A DNA stretch of 64,000 bases from contig NZ_JACAOD020000001.1 of assembly GCF_016876135.2 (NCBI RefSeq), forward strand, positions 62,001 to 126,000, given 5' to 3'. Made by a program: the position numbers and the translations under genes. Positions 51,058 to 60,114 of this stretch are shown one piece after another. The notes beneath the pieces were generated by a model that had not been told where the DNA came from, did not search any database, and saw only the letters and a program-made list of their open reading frames with translations. Each line of letters opens with the position of its first letter. The stretch's first letter is position 1. The stretch is from Candidatus Phytoplasma meliae. Lineage in GTDB: Bacteria; Bacillota_I; Bacilli_A; Acholeplasmatales; Acholeplasmataceae.

Positions 51058-52335
51058 ATGTTAGATTTAAATTTTACTGTTGCAAATTTGCCATCAATTA
51101 TCAAAAAGTTACAAAAAAGAAACCAAAACTTTGATTATTTGAAAAAATTACCTTTTTTATCATCTCAAAGGAAATCTTTGCTTTTGCAAATTCAACAGTT
51201 AAGAAGTCAAAAAAATCAATTAGCTAAAACTGTTGCTCAAAAAGCTAAAGAAAATCACAAAGAATTATCACTTTTTTTAGCAAAAAATAATTTTTTACGC
51301 GATAACTTGCAAAAATTAGAAAATCAATTAAAACTTATAGAAGCAGAAATTTTTGATATTTTAAGCAATACTCCCAATATCCCACATGATTCTTTACCGA
51401 TAGGAAAAGACGATACAACTAATCAAGAATTATATCGCCAAGGAGTAATTCGTCATTTTGATTTTGACATTAAAGATCATGTTGCTTTAGCTGAAAAATT
51501 AGATATTTTTGATTTCCAAAGAGCCACTAAAATAACAGGTAGTCGTTTTGTTGTTTGCAAAGGGTTAGGAGCTCGTTTAGAACGTTCTCTTATTCAATTT
51601 ATGATGGATGTACACAGTCAAAAAGGATATCAAGAAATTATTCCACCTTATATTGTTAATGAAAAGTCAATGTTTTCAACAGGACAATTGCCAAAATTCA
51701 AAGATGAAGTCTATCAAATATTACATCATAAACATGATTTGTATTTGAATCCAACAGCCGAAGTCCCAACTATTAATTTACATCGTGATGAAATTTTTAA
51801 AACTTCATCCTTACCACTGAAATATGTATCTTATACAACTGCTTTTCGCCAAGAAGCTGGTTCTGCTGGAAAAGATACTCGTGGTATTTTTCGACAACAT
51901 CAATTTAATAAAGTTGAACTAATTCAATTTTCTCATCCTCAAAATTCCTATCTTTGTTTAGAACAAATGTTAAAAGATGCTGAATCAATTTTGCAATTAC
52001 TTCGCCTTCCTTATCGAGTAGTTTTATTATCTACAGGTGATCTCGGTTTTAGTATGGCTAAAACTTATGATTTAGAAGTTTTTTTACCAAGTTCTAATTG
52101 TTATCGTGAAATTGGCTCAATTAGTAATTCCGAAGACTTTCAAGCCCGTCGTGCTAATATTAAATTACACAATGAAGAAATTAATAAAAAGGAGTATCTT
52201 CATATTTTAAATGGATCTGGTTTAGCTATTGGACGAACAATAATTGCTATTTTAGAAAATTACCAAAATAAAAATGGCACTATTCGAGTTCCTCAAGTTT
52301 TAATTCCTTATTTAAAAACTGATATCATTAAATAA
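51058..52335 (+). CDS. serS: Seryl-tRNA synthetase
   Basis: Charges tRNA-Ser. 425 residues: N-terminal coiled-coil arm (about 30-100), then the class II core with PTAEVPTINLHRDEIF, motif 2 TAFRQEAGSAGKDTRG(IFR) and motif 3 near ILNGSGLAIGRTIIAILEN. AAAGAGAC lies upstream of the ATG. Confidence 0.97.
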   Translation: MLDLNFTVANLPSIIKKLQKRNQNFDYLKKLPFLSSQRKSLLLQIQQLRSQKNQLAKTVAQKAKENHKELSLFLAKNNFLRDNLQKLENQLKLIEAEIFDILSNTPNIPHDSLPIGKDDTTNQELYRQGVIRHFDFDIKDHVALAEKLDIFDFQRATKITGSRFVVCKGLGARLERSLIQFMMDVHSQKGYQEIIPPYIVNEKSMFSTGQLPKFKDEVYQILHHKHDLYLNPTAEVPTINLHRDEIFKTSSLPLKYVSYTTAFRQEAGSAGKDTRGIFRQHQFNKVELIQFSHPQNSYLCLEQMLKDAESILQLLRLPYRVVLLSTGDLGFSMAKTYDLEVFLPSSNCYREIGSISNSEDFQARRANIKLHNEEINKKEYLHILNGSGLAIGRTIIAILENYQNKNGTIRVPQVLIPYLKTDIIK

Positions 52336-52396
52336 TTTTGATTATTTCAATAATTGTATATCATATTATTAAATCAAATAACAAGGATTATCCAAT

Positions 52397-52726
52397 ATGG
52401 AAATTAAAAATATTTATTTATCTCCTCGAAAAGAACAAACTTTCAATCAACAAATTGCTTGTTATATTAAAAAGCATATCCATCCATCATTTTGGGGTAT
52501 TGTTTCACGTTATCCTTGTTATAATTCCGAAACTATCGCCACTTACCCCTGTCTTTTATGTCGCATCAAAGACTCTCCTTTAGGATTATTAGGAGTTTAC
52601 TTTGACAACGGACAAAGAGATCCTTCATTTAAAGGTGAAATTAAATATAATTTATCAGATTTAAAAAAAATGTCTAATGGTGCTCAAAACATGTATATTT
52701 TTTGGAAATCTAATTCTCAAACATAA
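52397..52726 (+). CDS. Conserved-looking small protein, unknown function
   Basis: 109 residues, no membrane helix or signal. Cysteines occur in CYIKKH, PCYNSE and PCLLCRIKD, aromatic residues in HPSFWGIVSRYP, and the segment LGLLGVYFDNGQRDPSFKG looks like a folded beta core. An ACAAGGATT-like site precedes the ATG. It starts 61 bases after serS; an overlapping frame starting at 52338 is rejected. No domain recognised. Confidence 0.65.
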   Translation: MEIKNIYLSPRKEQTFNQQIACYIKKHIHPSFWGIVSRYPCYNSETIATYPCLLCRIKDSPLGLLGVYFDNGQRDPSFKGEIKYNLSDLKKMSNGAQNMYIFWKSNSQT

Positions 52727-52830
52727 TTCTTTATCTTATTTTAAATTTTAATTATATTTCCCATCATCCAATAAGTTTAACAATTATAAAATTTTTTAAT
52801 ACTCAATGGAAATGAGGCATAAATCTTTTT

Positions 52831-53811
52831 ATGACCAATAACACAATAACAAATTATGTACAAAAATTAACACCTAAGGATCAATATCAAGCTATTTTAT
52901 ATTATCACTATACTAAACTTCAAGATATTGTTTCTTTTCATAAACAACATTTTCAATATTGTCAAAAATTAGGTCTTTTAGGACGAATTATCCTTTCTGA
53001 AGAAGGGATTAATGGAACTTTATCAGGAATCGTTAAAAACATTCAAACCTACATGAATGATTTAAAAAAGGACTCCCGATTTAGTGATATTGTTTTTAAG
53101 ATATCCTCAATTAACGCTCATATTTTTCCTCGACTTTCTGTTAAAGTTAAAAAAGAATTAGTAAATCTTAATTTAAAAGAAGATATAAATATTTTAAAAA
53201 ATAGAGGAAAATACCTCAAACCTCAAGCATTTTATCAAGCAATGCAAGAAGAAAATGTTCTTATTTTAGACGCTAGAAATTATTATGAATATGATTTAGG
53301 TCATTTTCGTAACGCTTATAATCCTAAAATTAAAAATTTTCGCGATTTACCAACTTGGGTTGAACAAAATACCAAATTACTTCAAAACAAAAAAATTTTG
53401 ACCTATTGCACTGGTGGTGTACGTTGTGAAAAATTTTCATCTTTCCTTGAAAAAAAAGGTTTTAACGAAGTATATCAACTAGAAGGTGGAATTATTTCTT
53501 ACAGCCAAAACCCTCAAACTCAAGGTGCTTTATGGAATGGACAAATGTATGTCTTTGATCAAAGAATCGCCCTCCCTGTTAATCAAAAAGAACATATTAT
53601 CGTAGGCAAAGATTATTTTGATCAAACTCCTTGTGAACGTTATATTAACTGTTCTAACCCTCAATGTAATAAACAAATTTTATGTCATGAATCAAATGAA
53701 CATAAATATTTAGGAGCTTGTTGTCAAAAATGTCGTTTACATCCTAAAAATAGATATCTTTTAAAACAACAAAATCAATCATTATCAAAAAATAAAATGT
53801 CTATTTCTTAA
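52831..53811 (+). CDS. trhO: tRNA uridine-34 hydroxylase, rhodanese family
   Basis: Makes 5-hydroxyuridine at the wobble position of tRNA using O2. 326 residues. N-terminal YceA-type domain (GLLGRIILSEEGINGTLSG), then rhodanese domain with DARNYYEYDLGHF and the active-site loop YCTGGVRCEKF. A cysteine-rich C-terminal part follows (CERYINCSNPQCNKQ, CCQKCRLHPKNRY) that probably holds zinc. ATGAGG lies upstream of the start. Confidence 0.92.
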   Translation: MTNNTITNYVQKLTPKDQYQAILYYHYTKLQDIVSFHKQHFQYCQKLGLLGRIILSEEGINGTLSGIVKNIQTYMNDLKKDSRFSDIVFKISSINAHIFPRLSVKVKKELVNLNLKEDINILKNRGKYLKPQAFYQAMQEENVLILDARNYYEYDLGHFRNAYNPKIKNFRDLPTWVEQNTKLLQNKKILTYCTGGVRCEKFSSFLEKKGFNEVYQLEGGIISYSQNPQTQGALWNGQMYVFDQRIALPVNQKEHIIVGKDYFDQTPCERYINCSNPQCNKQILCHESNEHKYLGACCQKCRLHPKNRYLLKQQNQSLSKNKMSIS

Positions 53812-53817
53812 TAGATA

Positions 53818-53826
53818 TGTTATAAT
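53818..53826 (+). promoter_or_regulatory. Extended -10 of the rplU operon
   Basis: TGTTATAAT, a TGn element joined to TATAAT, seven bases after the trhO stop and about 140 bases before rplU. No -35 is evident. Confidence 0.45.
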
Positions 53827-53968
53827 ATTATTTGATTGTTATTTATTTTTTAACTTTGATTCTTGTAATATATCATTGAAATATCATTAAATAATAAAAT
53901 TATTTTACAACAATCATCAACTATTATTTTAATTATTGGGAAATCAAAATTTTTAAGGAGGTATTTAC

Positions 53969-54286
53969 ATGTTTGCAATTATAAAAACTGGTGGCAAACA
54001 ATTTCGTGTTTACGAAGGACAAGAAATTTTTGTTGAAAAATTAACAGTACAACCTCAACAAAATTATGAATTTCAAGAAGTTTTGGCTATCGGCAATAAA
54101 GAAGGTAAAGATATAATCTTAGGTCGCCCTTATATTGCTAATGCTAAAGTTCAAGCCGAAGTTATTAAAAACGATCGCGCCAAAAAAATTATTGTTTTTA
54201 AATATAAAAAAAGAAAAAAATATCGCTCTAAACAAGGCCACAGACAGGCTTACACTAAACTTTTAATTACTAAAATAGTTGTTTAA
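53969..54286 (+). CDS. rplU: 50S ribosomal protein L21
   Basis: 23S rRNA-binding protein. 105 residues: [20 protein letters not shown] at the start, [19 protein letters not shown] near the end, as in the family. AAGGAGG lies seven bases before the ATG. First gene of rplU-prp-rpmA-obgE. Confidence 0.97.
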   Translation: MFAIIKTGGKQFRVYEGQEIFVEKLTVQPQQNYEFQEVLAIGNKEGKDIILGRPYIANAKVQAEVIKNDRAKKIIVFKYKKRKKYRSKQGHRQAYTKLLITKIVV

Positions 54287-54290
54287 AGTT

Positions 54291-54638
54291 ATGATTCATT
54301 ATTCTTTTCGCAAAAAAGATAATCATCAAATCATTGCTGTTGAAATTTTAGGACATGCTAACTACGCTCCTAAGGGTTTGGATATTGTATGTGCTTCCGT
54401 TTCAACTGCTATCATTGTTACTCTTAATTCTTTAGAAATTTTAGGTTATCAAAAGGACATTTCTTATGTCTTGCAAGAAAATTTTTTTCATTTAGATGTT
54501 CTTTCGTTTCACAACAAAAACCTTTTACTTTTATTGGATAATTTAGAATATACTTTAGATAATTTAAACACTCAATATCAAAAACATTTCCAAAAATATC
54601 TTAACAGTTCCATTTCCCACAAGAAAAAGGAGATTTAA
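54291..54638 (+). CDS. Ribosomal-processing cysteine protease Prp
   Basis: Cleaves the N-terminal extension of ribosomal protein L27, encoded by the next gene. 115 residues from the ATG at 54291; an upstream in-frame TTG lies inside rplU. With this start the catalytic dyad falls at H22 and C34 (GHANYAPKGLDIVCASVST), the same numbers as in Staphylococcus aureus Prp. The SVSTAI helix after the Cys is conserved. It lies between rplU and rpmA, its normal place in Firmicutes. Confidence 0.93.
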   Translation: MIHYSFRKKDNHQIIAVEILGHANYAPKGLDIVCASVSTAIIVTLNSLEILGYQKDISYVLQENFFHLDVLSFHNKNLLLLLDNLEYTLDNLNTQYQKHFQKYLNSSISHKKKEI

Positions 54639-54642
54639 TTAA

Positions 54643-54924
54643 ATGTTATTACAATTACAAATTCAACTTTTCGCTTCTAAAAAAGGAGCAGGTTCCACTA
54701 GAAATGGACGCGATTCCCATTCGAAAAGACTAGGTGCTAAACTTTCTGATGGACAATATGCCAAAGCAGGTTCAATCATTTATCGTCAAAGAGGAACCAA
54801 AATTCACCCTGGTTTCAATGTTGGCATCGGTGGAGATGATACTTTATTTGCTAAAATTAGTGGCATCATTAAATACGAAAAAAAAAGCGGTAACCGTAAA
54901 AAAGTTTCTGTTTACATTCAATAA
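54643..54924 (+). CDS. rpmA: 50S ribosomal protein L27 with cleavable N-terminal extension
   Basis: Located at the peptidyl transferase centre. 93 residues. The start [10 protein letters not shown], followed by [14 protein letters not shown], carries the Prp recognition pattern (hydrophobic-Q-x-F-A); cleavage should fall between A11 and S12, exposing the functional N-terminus. [15 protein letters not shown] is the family core. AAGGAG lies 12 bases upstream. Confidence 0.96.
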   Translation: MLLQLQIQLFASKKGAGSTRNGRDSHSKRLGAKLSDGQYAKAGSIIYRQRGTKIHPGFNVGIGGDDTLFAKISGIIKYEKKSGNRKKVSVYIQ

Positions 54925-54962
54925 TTTTTTCTAAATTTATTTTACGAAAGAAGGTATTGAAT

Positions 54963-56216
54963 TTGAATTTCGTTGATGAAGCTTTTAATGAAGTTTTTGG
55001 TGGTAATGGTGGTAATGGCATCGTCGCTTTCAGAAGAGAAAAATATGTAGCTTTTGGAGGCCCTGCTGGTGGTAATGGTGGTAATGGAGGCTCTGTCATC
55101 TTTATCGGAGATCAAGGAGAAACCACTTTATTAAAATTAAAATATCAAAAACATCTAAAAGCTGCTAATGGTGTTAATGGGAAAAACAAAAGTCAAAATG
55201 GCGCCAATGCTCCTGATCTTTATATTAAAGTTCCTTTGGGAACCGTTTTTTATACCCTTGATAATTGTTTTTTAGGAGAAATTTTACATCACCAAGAAAC
55301 TTTAGTTGTTGCTAAAGGAGGCAAAGGCGGACGCGGAAATAAATCTTTAGCCACTTTCAAAAATAAAGCTCCTGGTTACGCTGAAAAAGGCGATTTAGGA
55401 CAACACTTGAAAATCAAAATAAAGCTTAAAGTTTTAGCTGATATTGGGTTAATAGGTTTTCCAAGTGTTGGTAAATCGTCTTTAATTTCTTTTATTTCCA
55501 AAGCTCAACCCAAGATAGCATCTTATCCTTTCACCACCCTTTACCCTAATTTAGGAGTAGTTGAAGTAAATGGTTTTAGTTTTATTGTTGCCGACTTACC
55601 GGGTTTGATCACAAATGCTCACTTAGGTCAAGGAATGGGTATACAATTTTTAAAACATATTGAAAGATGTCGTATATTAATTCATATTTTAAGCATGGAA
55701 AGTTCTGATCCTTATCAGGATTTTAAAAACTTAAACCAAGAACTAAAACATTATAGTCCTCAACTTTTACTCAAAAAACAAATTATTGTAGCTAATAAAA
55801 TGGATTTAACCAATGCTCAAGATAAATTTCATCATTTACAAAAAAAACTCCCTGATCATTTAGTTATCCCTCTTTCTTTAGTTTCTTTTCAAAATTTAGA
55901 AAAATTAAAATATGAAATGAGTTCTTTGCTTCAAAAAACACCTTTTGAAACTAAACCTAATAATCATTTTAAAACTTACACCCTCCCTCCTTCTCTTAAT
56001 GATTTTGTTATCACAAAAGAAAGTGAAAAACTTTTTACCATTTCAGGGAAACAAATAGAAATATTTTTTCATCGTACAGACTTTAACAACGATGAAGCCG
56101 TAAAAAGATTTAATCATTTATTAAAAAAAATGGGAGTTGAAGAAATTTTGAAAAAAAAAGGGGCTCAACCAGGAGATCAAGTCAAAATTTGTAATTATTT
56201 TTTTGATTTCTTTTAA
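54963..56216 (+). CDS. obgE: GTPase Obg
   Basis: Ribosome-associated GTPase in 50S assembly. 417 residues from a TTG at 54963 (AAGG about eight bases upstream); a TTG two codons earlier (54957) is possible but sits too close to the ribosome site. Gly-rich Obg fold (GGNGGNGIVAFRREKYV, GGPAGGNGGNGGSV), G1 GFPSVGKSSLI, G3 DLPGLI, G4 NKMD, and a C-terminal OCT domain. Last gene of the rplU operon. Confidence 0.96.
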   Translation: MNFVDEAFNEVFGGNGGNGIVAFRREKYVAFGGPAGGNGGNGGSVIFIGDQGETTLLKLKYQKHLKAANGVNGKNKSQNGANAPDLYIKVPLGTVFYTLDNCFLGEILHHQETLVVAKGGKGGRGNKSLATFKNKAPGYAEKGDLGQHLKIKIKLKVLADIGLIGFPSVGKSSLISFISKAQPKIASYPFTTLYPNLGVVEVNGFSFIVADLPGLITNAHLGQGMGIQFLKHIERCRILIHILSMESSDPYQDFKNLNQELKHYSPQLLLKKQIIVANKMDLTNAQDKFHHLQKKLPDHLVIPLSLVSFQNLEKLKYEMSSLLQKTPFETKPNNHFKTYTLPPSLNDFVITKESEKLFTISGKQIEIFFHRTDFNNDEAVKRFNHLLKKMGVEEILKKKGAQPGDQVKICNYFFDFF

Positions 56217-56250
56217 TTAATGCTATTTTTTAATAATAAAAATTAAATCA

Positions 56251-56281
56251 AGACTCTAAGCATTAATTAGAGTCTATTTTT
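56251..56281 (+). terminator. Terminator of the rplU-prp-rpmA-obgE operon
   Basis: 9-bp stem AGACTCTAA/TTAGAGTCT (56251-56259 with 56267-56275), loop of seven, followed by ATTTTT. Confidence 0.8.
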
Positions 56282-56318
56282 GTATTTATTAAACTATAAT
56301 GTTAAAAAAATCACTTAC

Positions 56319-56346
56319 TTGCCAAAAATCAAAAAATAAATATAAT
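56319..56346 (+). promoter_or_regulatory. Promoter upstream of the membrane coiled-coil gene
   Basis: TTGCCA (56319-56324), 16-base A-rich spacer, TATAAT (56341-56346). The spacer is A-rich but interrupted, unlike the A15 promoters. Confidence 0.65.
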
Positions 56347-56466
56347 ACATAACAAGGGCACATAACGCAACACTAAAATAATATAATTAAATACTTTTTT
56401 AATAACTACTTATTGATTTTTACTATTTTTCGTTTTATTTTTAAAAACAAAAGAGAACATAGGTAT

Positions 56467-57075
56467 ATGAAAAAATCATTAAAAGAAAAATTATTAAAAT
56501 TAATTACTGCATTAATCTTACCATTATTGCAAATTTATTTGATATCTTATTTTAAAATACAACATAATGAACGCATGTATATGTATAAAGAATTAGAAGC
56601 AAGAATTACAACAACCAAAAAAACTATTGAAGAACAAGAAAATAATCTTTTAAAATTAATTAAACATCATAACCCCTTATTACCAAAAGATAAAAATGAT
56701 CTACAACATATATGCTATATGTACGAACAATGCACAAAAAAAAGAGAAAATTTGAAACAAGAAAGAGAGGAATTAGATAAAACCGATCAAAAAGTTTTAA
56801 ATAGTCGTAATAAATATTTTTTAGTAACTATCATTGTTCCTTTTATGGTTATTTTTTGTAATTTTTGGATTAATAAATTTAACAATACTTTAGCTAAAAA
56901 AAAAATTTTAGTTATTGTAATGGCTTTAATAATCATTGGATCTATTATCCTTATAGAATTTACCGAAATTAAACGATTGTTGTCTCATCATCCACAAGAA
57001 AACATAGACATAGGGGATAGCAATGTGGAATTAAAAGAACAAATTGACACCATACAAACAAAATTAAAGCAATAA
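56467..57075 (+). CDS. Membrane protein with coiled-coil loop, unknown function
   Basis: 202 residues from the ATG at 56467 (MKKSLKEKLLKLITALILPL); the frame is open back to 56413 without a better ribosome site. Membrane helix 1 at about 11-30; then a charged coiled-coil loop (about 40-110, with CYMYEQCTKKRENL); helices 2 and 3 at about 118-135 and 148-165; then a polar tail (VELKEQIDTIQTKLKQ). By charge bias the loop should be outside. No family recognised; no operon partner. Confidence 0.65.
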   Translation: MKKSLKEKLLKLITALILPLLQIYLISYFKIQHNERMYMYKELEARITTTKKTIEEQENNLLKLIKHHNPLLPKDKNDLQHICYMYEQCTKKRENLKQEREELDKTDQKVLNSRNKYFLVTIIVPFMVIFCNFWINKFNNTLAKKKILVIVMALIIIGSIILIEFTEIKRLLSHHPQENIDIGDSNVELKEQIDTIQTKLKQ

Positions 57076-57142
57076 AGAACCATCTTTGATTTTTATTTAA
57101 TATCATTAAAACCCTATCGATATACAACATTACAACATTGAT

Positions 57143-58051
57143 TTATCCCTTATATAATAAATTTTTAGTCATAAAAATATCTTTTTTAATTTGATCTATT
57201 AATTCACTAACATAAGTAAATTGTTTTTCTTTTCTTAAAAAAGCTATAAACTCTATATCTATAATTTGATCATATAATTCTTTTGAAACATCATGTATAA
57301 AAACTTCTAAAATATTGTATTGGTCTTTTTCAAAAGTAGGACGTTTACCAAGATTAGCTGTTCCTAAATACCTTTCCCCTCCTAAAATCACAAAAACCGC
57401 ATAAACCCCTTCATGAGGCAATAAATAATCAAAACAATATAAATTAACAGTGGGGAACCCTAAAATACGACCTCTTTGTTTTCCAGAAATAACTTTACCC
57501 TTAACCAAATAAGGTCTCCCCAAATAAAAATTAGCTTGATCAACCCTCCCTTTATTTAAAAGATTTTTAATATAAGTAGTAGATAATTTATATTGATGAT
57601 CATTTATTTTAAAATAATCATCAATCAAGCAAACTTCAAATTCTTTTATTAAATCTCGATAACTTCCTTTTCTTTGATAACCAAAACGGGCTTCTTTAGT
57701 AATAACAATTCTTCGAACATTGTTTTGTTTTAAAACTTTAATAAAATTATCTTTAGTTAAAGTTGCTAAAGTTCGATTCCAATTCCATAAAAAAAGATAA
57801 TTAATTCCCAAAAGACGATAAAAATCTATTTTTTGTGCCAAAGAAGTTAAAAATAATTCTTTTTTTTGCTGAAAAAAAGACTTTGAATTAGGGATGAAAT
57901 TAATTAAAGCACTTTTGGTATCCACAAAAGAAATTATTTTATTTAAAATTTGTTGATGGCCTAAATGAAGTCCATCAAAATCACCAAAAGCTAAAGTTAA
58001 AGGTTCGCACCCTTTTAAACTAGAAAATAATGAAAAATCAATAATTTTCAT
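57143..58051 (-). CDS. ribF: Bifunctional riboflavin kinase / FAD synthetase
   Basis: Makes FMN and FAD from imported riboflavin, cofactors for Nox. 302 residues. N-terminal FAD synthetase with ALAFGDFDGLHLGHQQIL-type HxGH motif (read here as LTLAFGDFDGLHLGHQQIL); C-terminal kinase with GRPYLVKGKVISGKQRGR and LGFPTVNLY. The ribosome site is weak. It is monocistronic and convergent with the gene at 56467. Confidence 0.95.
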   Translation of the reverse strand: MKIIDFSLFSSLKGCEPLTLAFGDFDGLHLGHQQILNKIISFVDTKSALINFIPNSKSFFQQKKELFLTSLAQKIDFYRLLGINYLFLWNWNRTLATLTKDNFIKVLKQNNVRRIVITKEARFGYQRKGSYRDLIKEFEVCLIDDYFKINDHQYKLSTTYIKNLLNKGRVDQANFYLGRPYLVKGKVISGKQRGRILGFPTVNLYCFDYLLPHEGVYAVFVILGGERYLGTANLGKRPTFEKDQYNILEVFIHDVSKELYDQIIDIEFIAFLRKEKQFTYVSELIDQIKKDIFMTKNLLYKG

Positions 58052-58259
58052 ATTATGGTTATATTTTCTAAAAATTTAACATTTATTCTTTGTATATTCA
58101 AGTTTTATACCCCTTTGTAATTATTGCATTTTTATTGTTTTTAAAAAGATAAATTCTTACATTGTAAATCATTTTCAAAAATAATTTCAATTTTGATATA
58201 ATAATAGTAAAGTTTATTTATAAAATAATTTATTAAAAAATGGAGATGGTTTTTAAGAA

Positions 58260-60053
58260 ATGTCGTTTCTTTTAGAAAAAATTAAAAATTTACCTTCTCA
58301 TTCTGGTTGTTATCTTTTTAAAAATAAAAATAATACTATTATTTACATCGGCAAAGCTAAAAACTTAAAAAAACGAGTGCGAAGTTATTTCACCAAAAGA
58401 CATAACAAAAAAACCACTTTACTTATTCAAGAAACTAAAGATTTTTTATATATTATTACCAATAACGAACAAGAAGCTCTAATTTTAGAATCTAATTTAA
58501 TCAAAAAACATACTCCTAAATATAATTTCAAACTTTTAGATGATAAAAATTATCCCTATATTGAAATTACTAAGGAAAAACACCCTGAATTAAAAATTAC
58601 ACATTTTAAAAAAATCCCTCAAGGAAAAATCCTTTTTGGACCTTATCCTAATCTTAAAAGCGTCAAAACTACCTTAAATTTGTTACATCTTTTGTATCCT
58701 TTAAGAAGGTGTTCAGTTAATTCCAAAAAACCTTGTCTTTATTTTCATATCAACCAATGTTTAGGGTCTTGCACAGGGGAAACAATTGATTATCAACCCA
58801 ACATTAATGCTATTATTAATTTTTTAAAAGGGGATACCAAAAATATTTTAAATAAATTAAATAAATTAATGCACAAAGCTAGCGAAAAAACGCTTTATGA
58901 GAAAGCCAAAGAATATCAAGATACTATTGCACACATTCAAACCACCACTAAAAAACAAATTATCAACAACCAAAAAATAATAAATTGTGATGTTTTAGCA
59001 TATGCGTTCAATCAAGATCAAATTGCTATTCAAATTTTAAAAATACAACAAGGAGATATTGTAGATTCTTATCATAGTGTTTTTTCTTATATCGGTTATC
59101 CTCAAGAAAATATTAACACTTATCTTCATTTTTATTATCAAAACAAACTTAAGCCTGAATTGATTATTACAGGAATAAACGATTTTACAAATAAAGATCT
59201 AATACAAAATAAAGAAACACAAGAATCCATTTATTCCCCCCCCAAATTATTAGCAAATATATTAAAAACTAAAATTGTAATTGCACAAAGAGGAAATAAA
59301 AAAAAATTATATTTATTAGCTTTAAAAAATGCTCAAAATGATTTGGAACAGAATAACTTTGTTTATCAAATAAAAAACGAAAAGCAACAACAAGCTTTAA
59401 ATGAATTATCACTTATTTTTAATAAAGATATCCAAAGAATTGATGTTTTTGATAATTCACAATTGTTTGGTCAAGCTTTTGTTTCAGGGAGGATTGTTTT
59501 TTCTAATTTTCATTTTGAAAAAAAACTTTATCGTACTTTTCATATTCAAAATAATCTCCCTAATGAATATAACGTTTTTGAAGAAATTTTAACTAGATGT
59601 TATGGGAAAAAGGAAAAAAGGGATAACGAAAAACCTGATTTAATTTTAGTTGATGGCGGATTTCTACAATTAAAAAAAAGTTTCGAAACTTTAAACCAAC
59701 TTGATATCAAAATTCCCTTAGGAAGTTTGCAAAAAAACAAAAAACATCAATTAGAAAATCTTATAACAATGCATAATAAAATTGGTTTGTCGCAAAATCC
59801 ACCATTATTTCAATTTTTACAGAAATTAAGTAAAGAAGTACATCGTTTTACTATTAAGTTCCATCATAAAACCAAACATAAACTCGACTATTGTACAAAT
59901 TTATCAAAAATCCCAGGAATTGGTTTAAAGCGCCAAAAAATAATATTAAATCATTTTTCAAGTTTAGATGATATCAAACAAGCTTCTTGGGAAGAATTTC
60001 AAAAATTAGGAATTGCTAAAAAAATATTTCACGCTATTAAAAAACATTTATAA
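58260..60053 (+). CDS. uvrC: Excinuclease ABC subunit C
   Basis: Makes the two incisions in nucleotide excision repair. 597 residues: GIY-YIG nuclease (SGCYLFKNKNNTIIYIGKAK), UVR motif region (YEKAKEYQDTIAHIQ), RNase H-like nuclease (DVFDNSQLFGQAFVSG, LILVDGGFLQL) and C-terminal HhH (IPGIGLKRQKIILNHF). GGAGATGG lies 10 or more bases upstream. It carries a C8 run at 59236-59243, rare in this AT-rich DNA. uvrB follows 55 bases later. Confidence 0.96.
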   Translation: MSFLLEKIKNLPSHSGCYLFKNKNNTIIYIGKAKNLKKRVRSYFTKRHNKKTTLLIQETKDFLYIITNNEQEALILESNLIKKHTPKYNFKLLDDKNYPYIEITKEKHPELKITHFKKIPQGKILFGPYPNLKSVKTTLNLLHLLYPLRRCSVNSKKPCLYFHINQCLGSCTGETIDYQPNINAIINFLKGDTKNILNKLNKLMHKASEKTLYEKAKEYQDTIAHIQTTTKKQIINNQKIINCDVLAYAFNQDQIAIQILKIQQGDIVDSYHSVFSYIGYPQENINTYLHFYYQNKLKPELIITGINDFTNKDLIQNKETQESIYSPPKLLANILKTKIVIAQRGNKKKLYLLALKNAQNDLEQNNFVYQIKNEKQQQALNELSLIFNKDIQRIDVFDNSQLFGQAFVSGRIVFSNFHFEKKLYRTFHIQNNLPNEYNVFEEILTRCYGKKEKRDNEKPDLILVDGGFLQLKKSFETLNQLDIKIPLGSLQKNKKHQLENLITMHNKIGLSQNPPLFQFLQKLSKEVHRFTIKFHHKTKHKLDYCTNLSKIPGIGLKRQKIILNHFSSLDDIKQASWEEFQKLGIAKKIFHAIKKHL

Positions 60054-60114
60054 ATAAATTTTAATATTCAAATAAACGGCAGCAAAATAAAAAAACAAGA
60101 AGGGGGTTATGCGC

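Noticed and set aside
52338..52583. 81-codon frame after serS
   Set aside because: Overlaps the better-supported 52397-52726 gene in another frame, and has no ribosome site.
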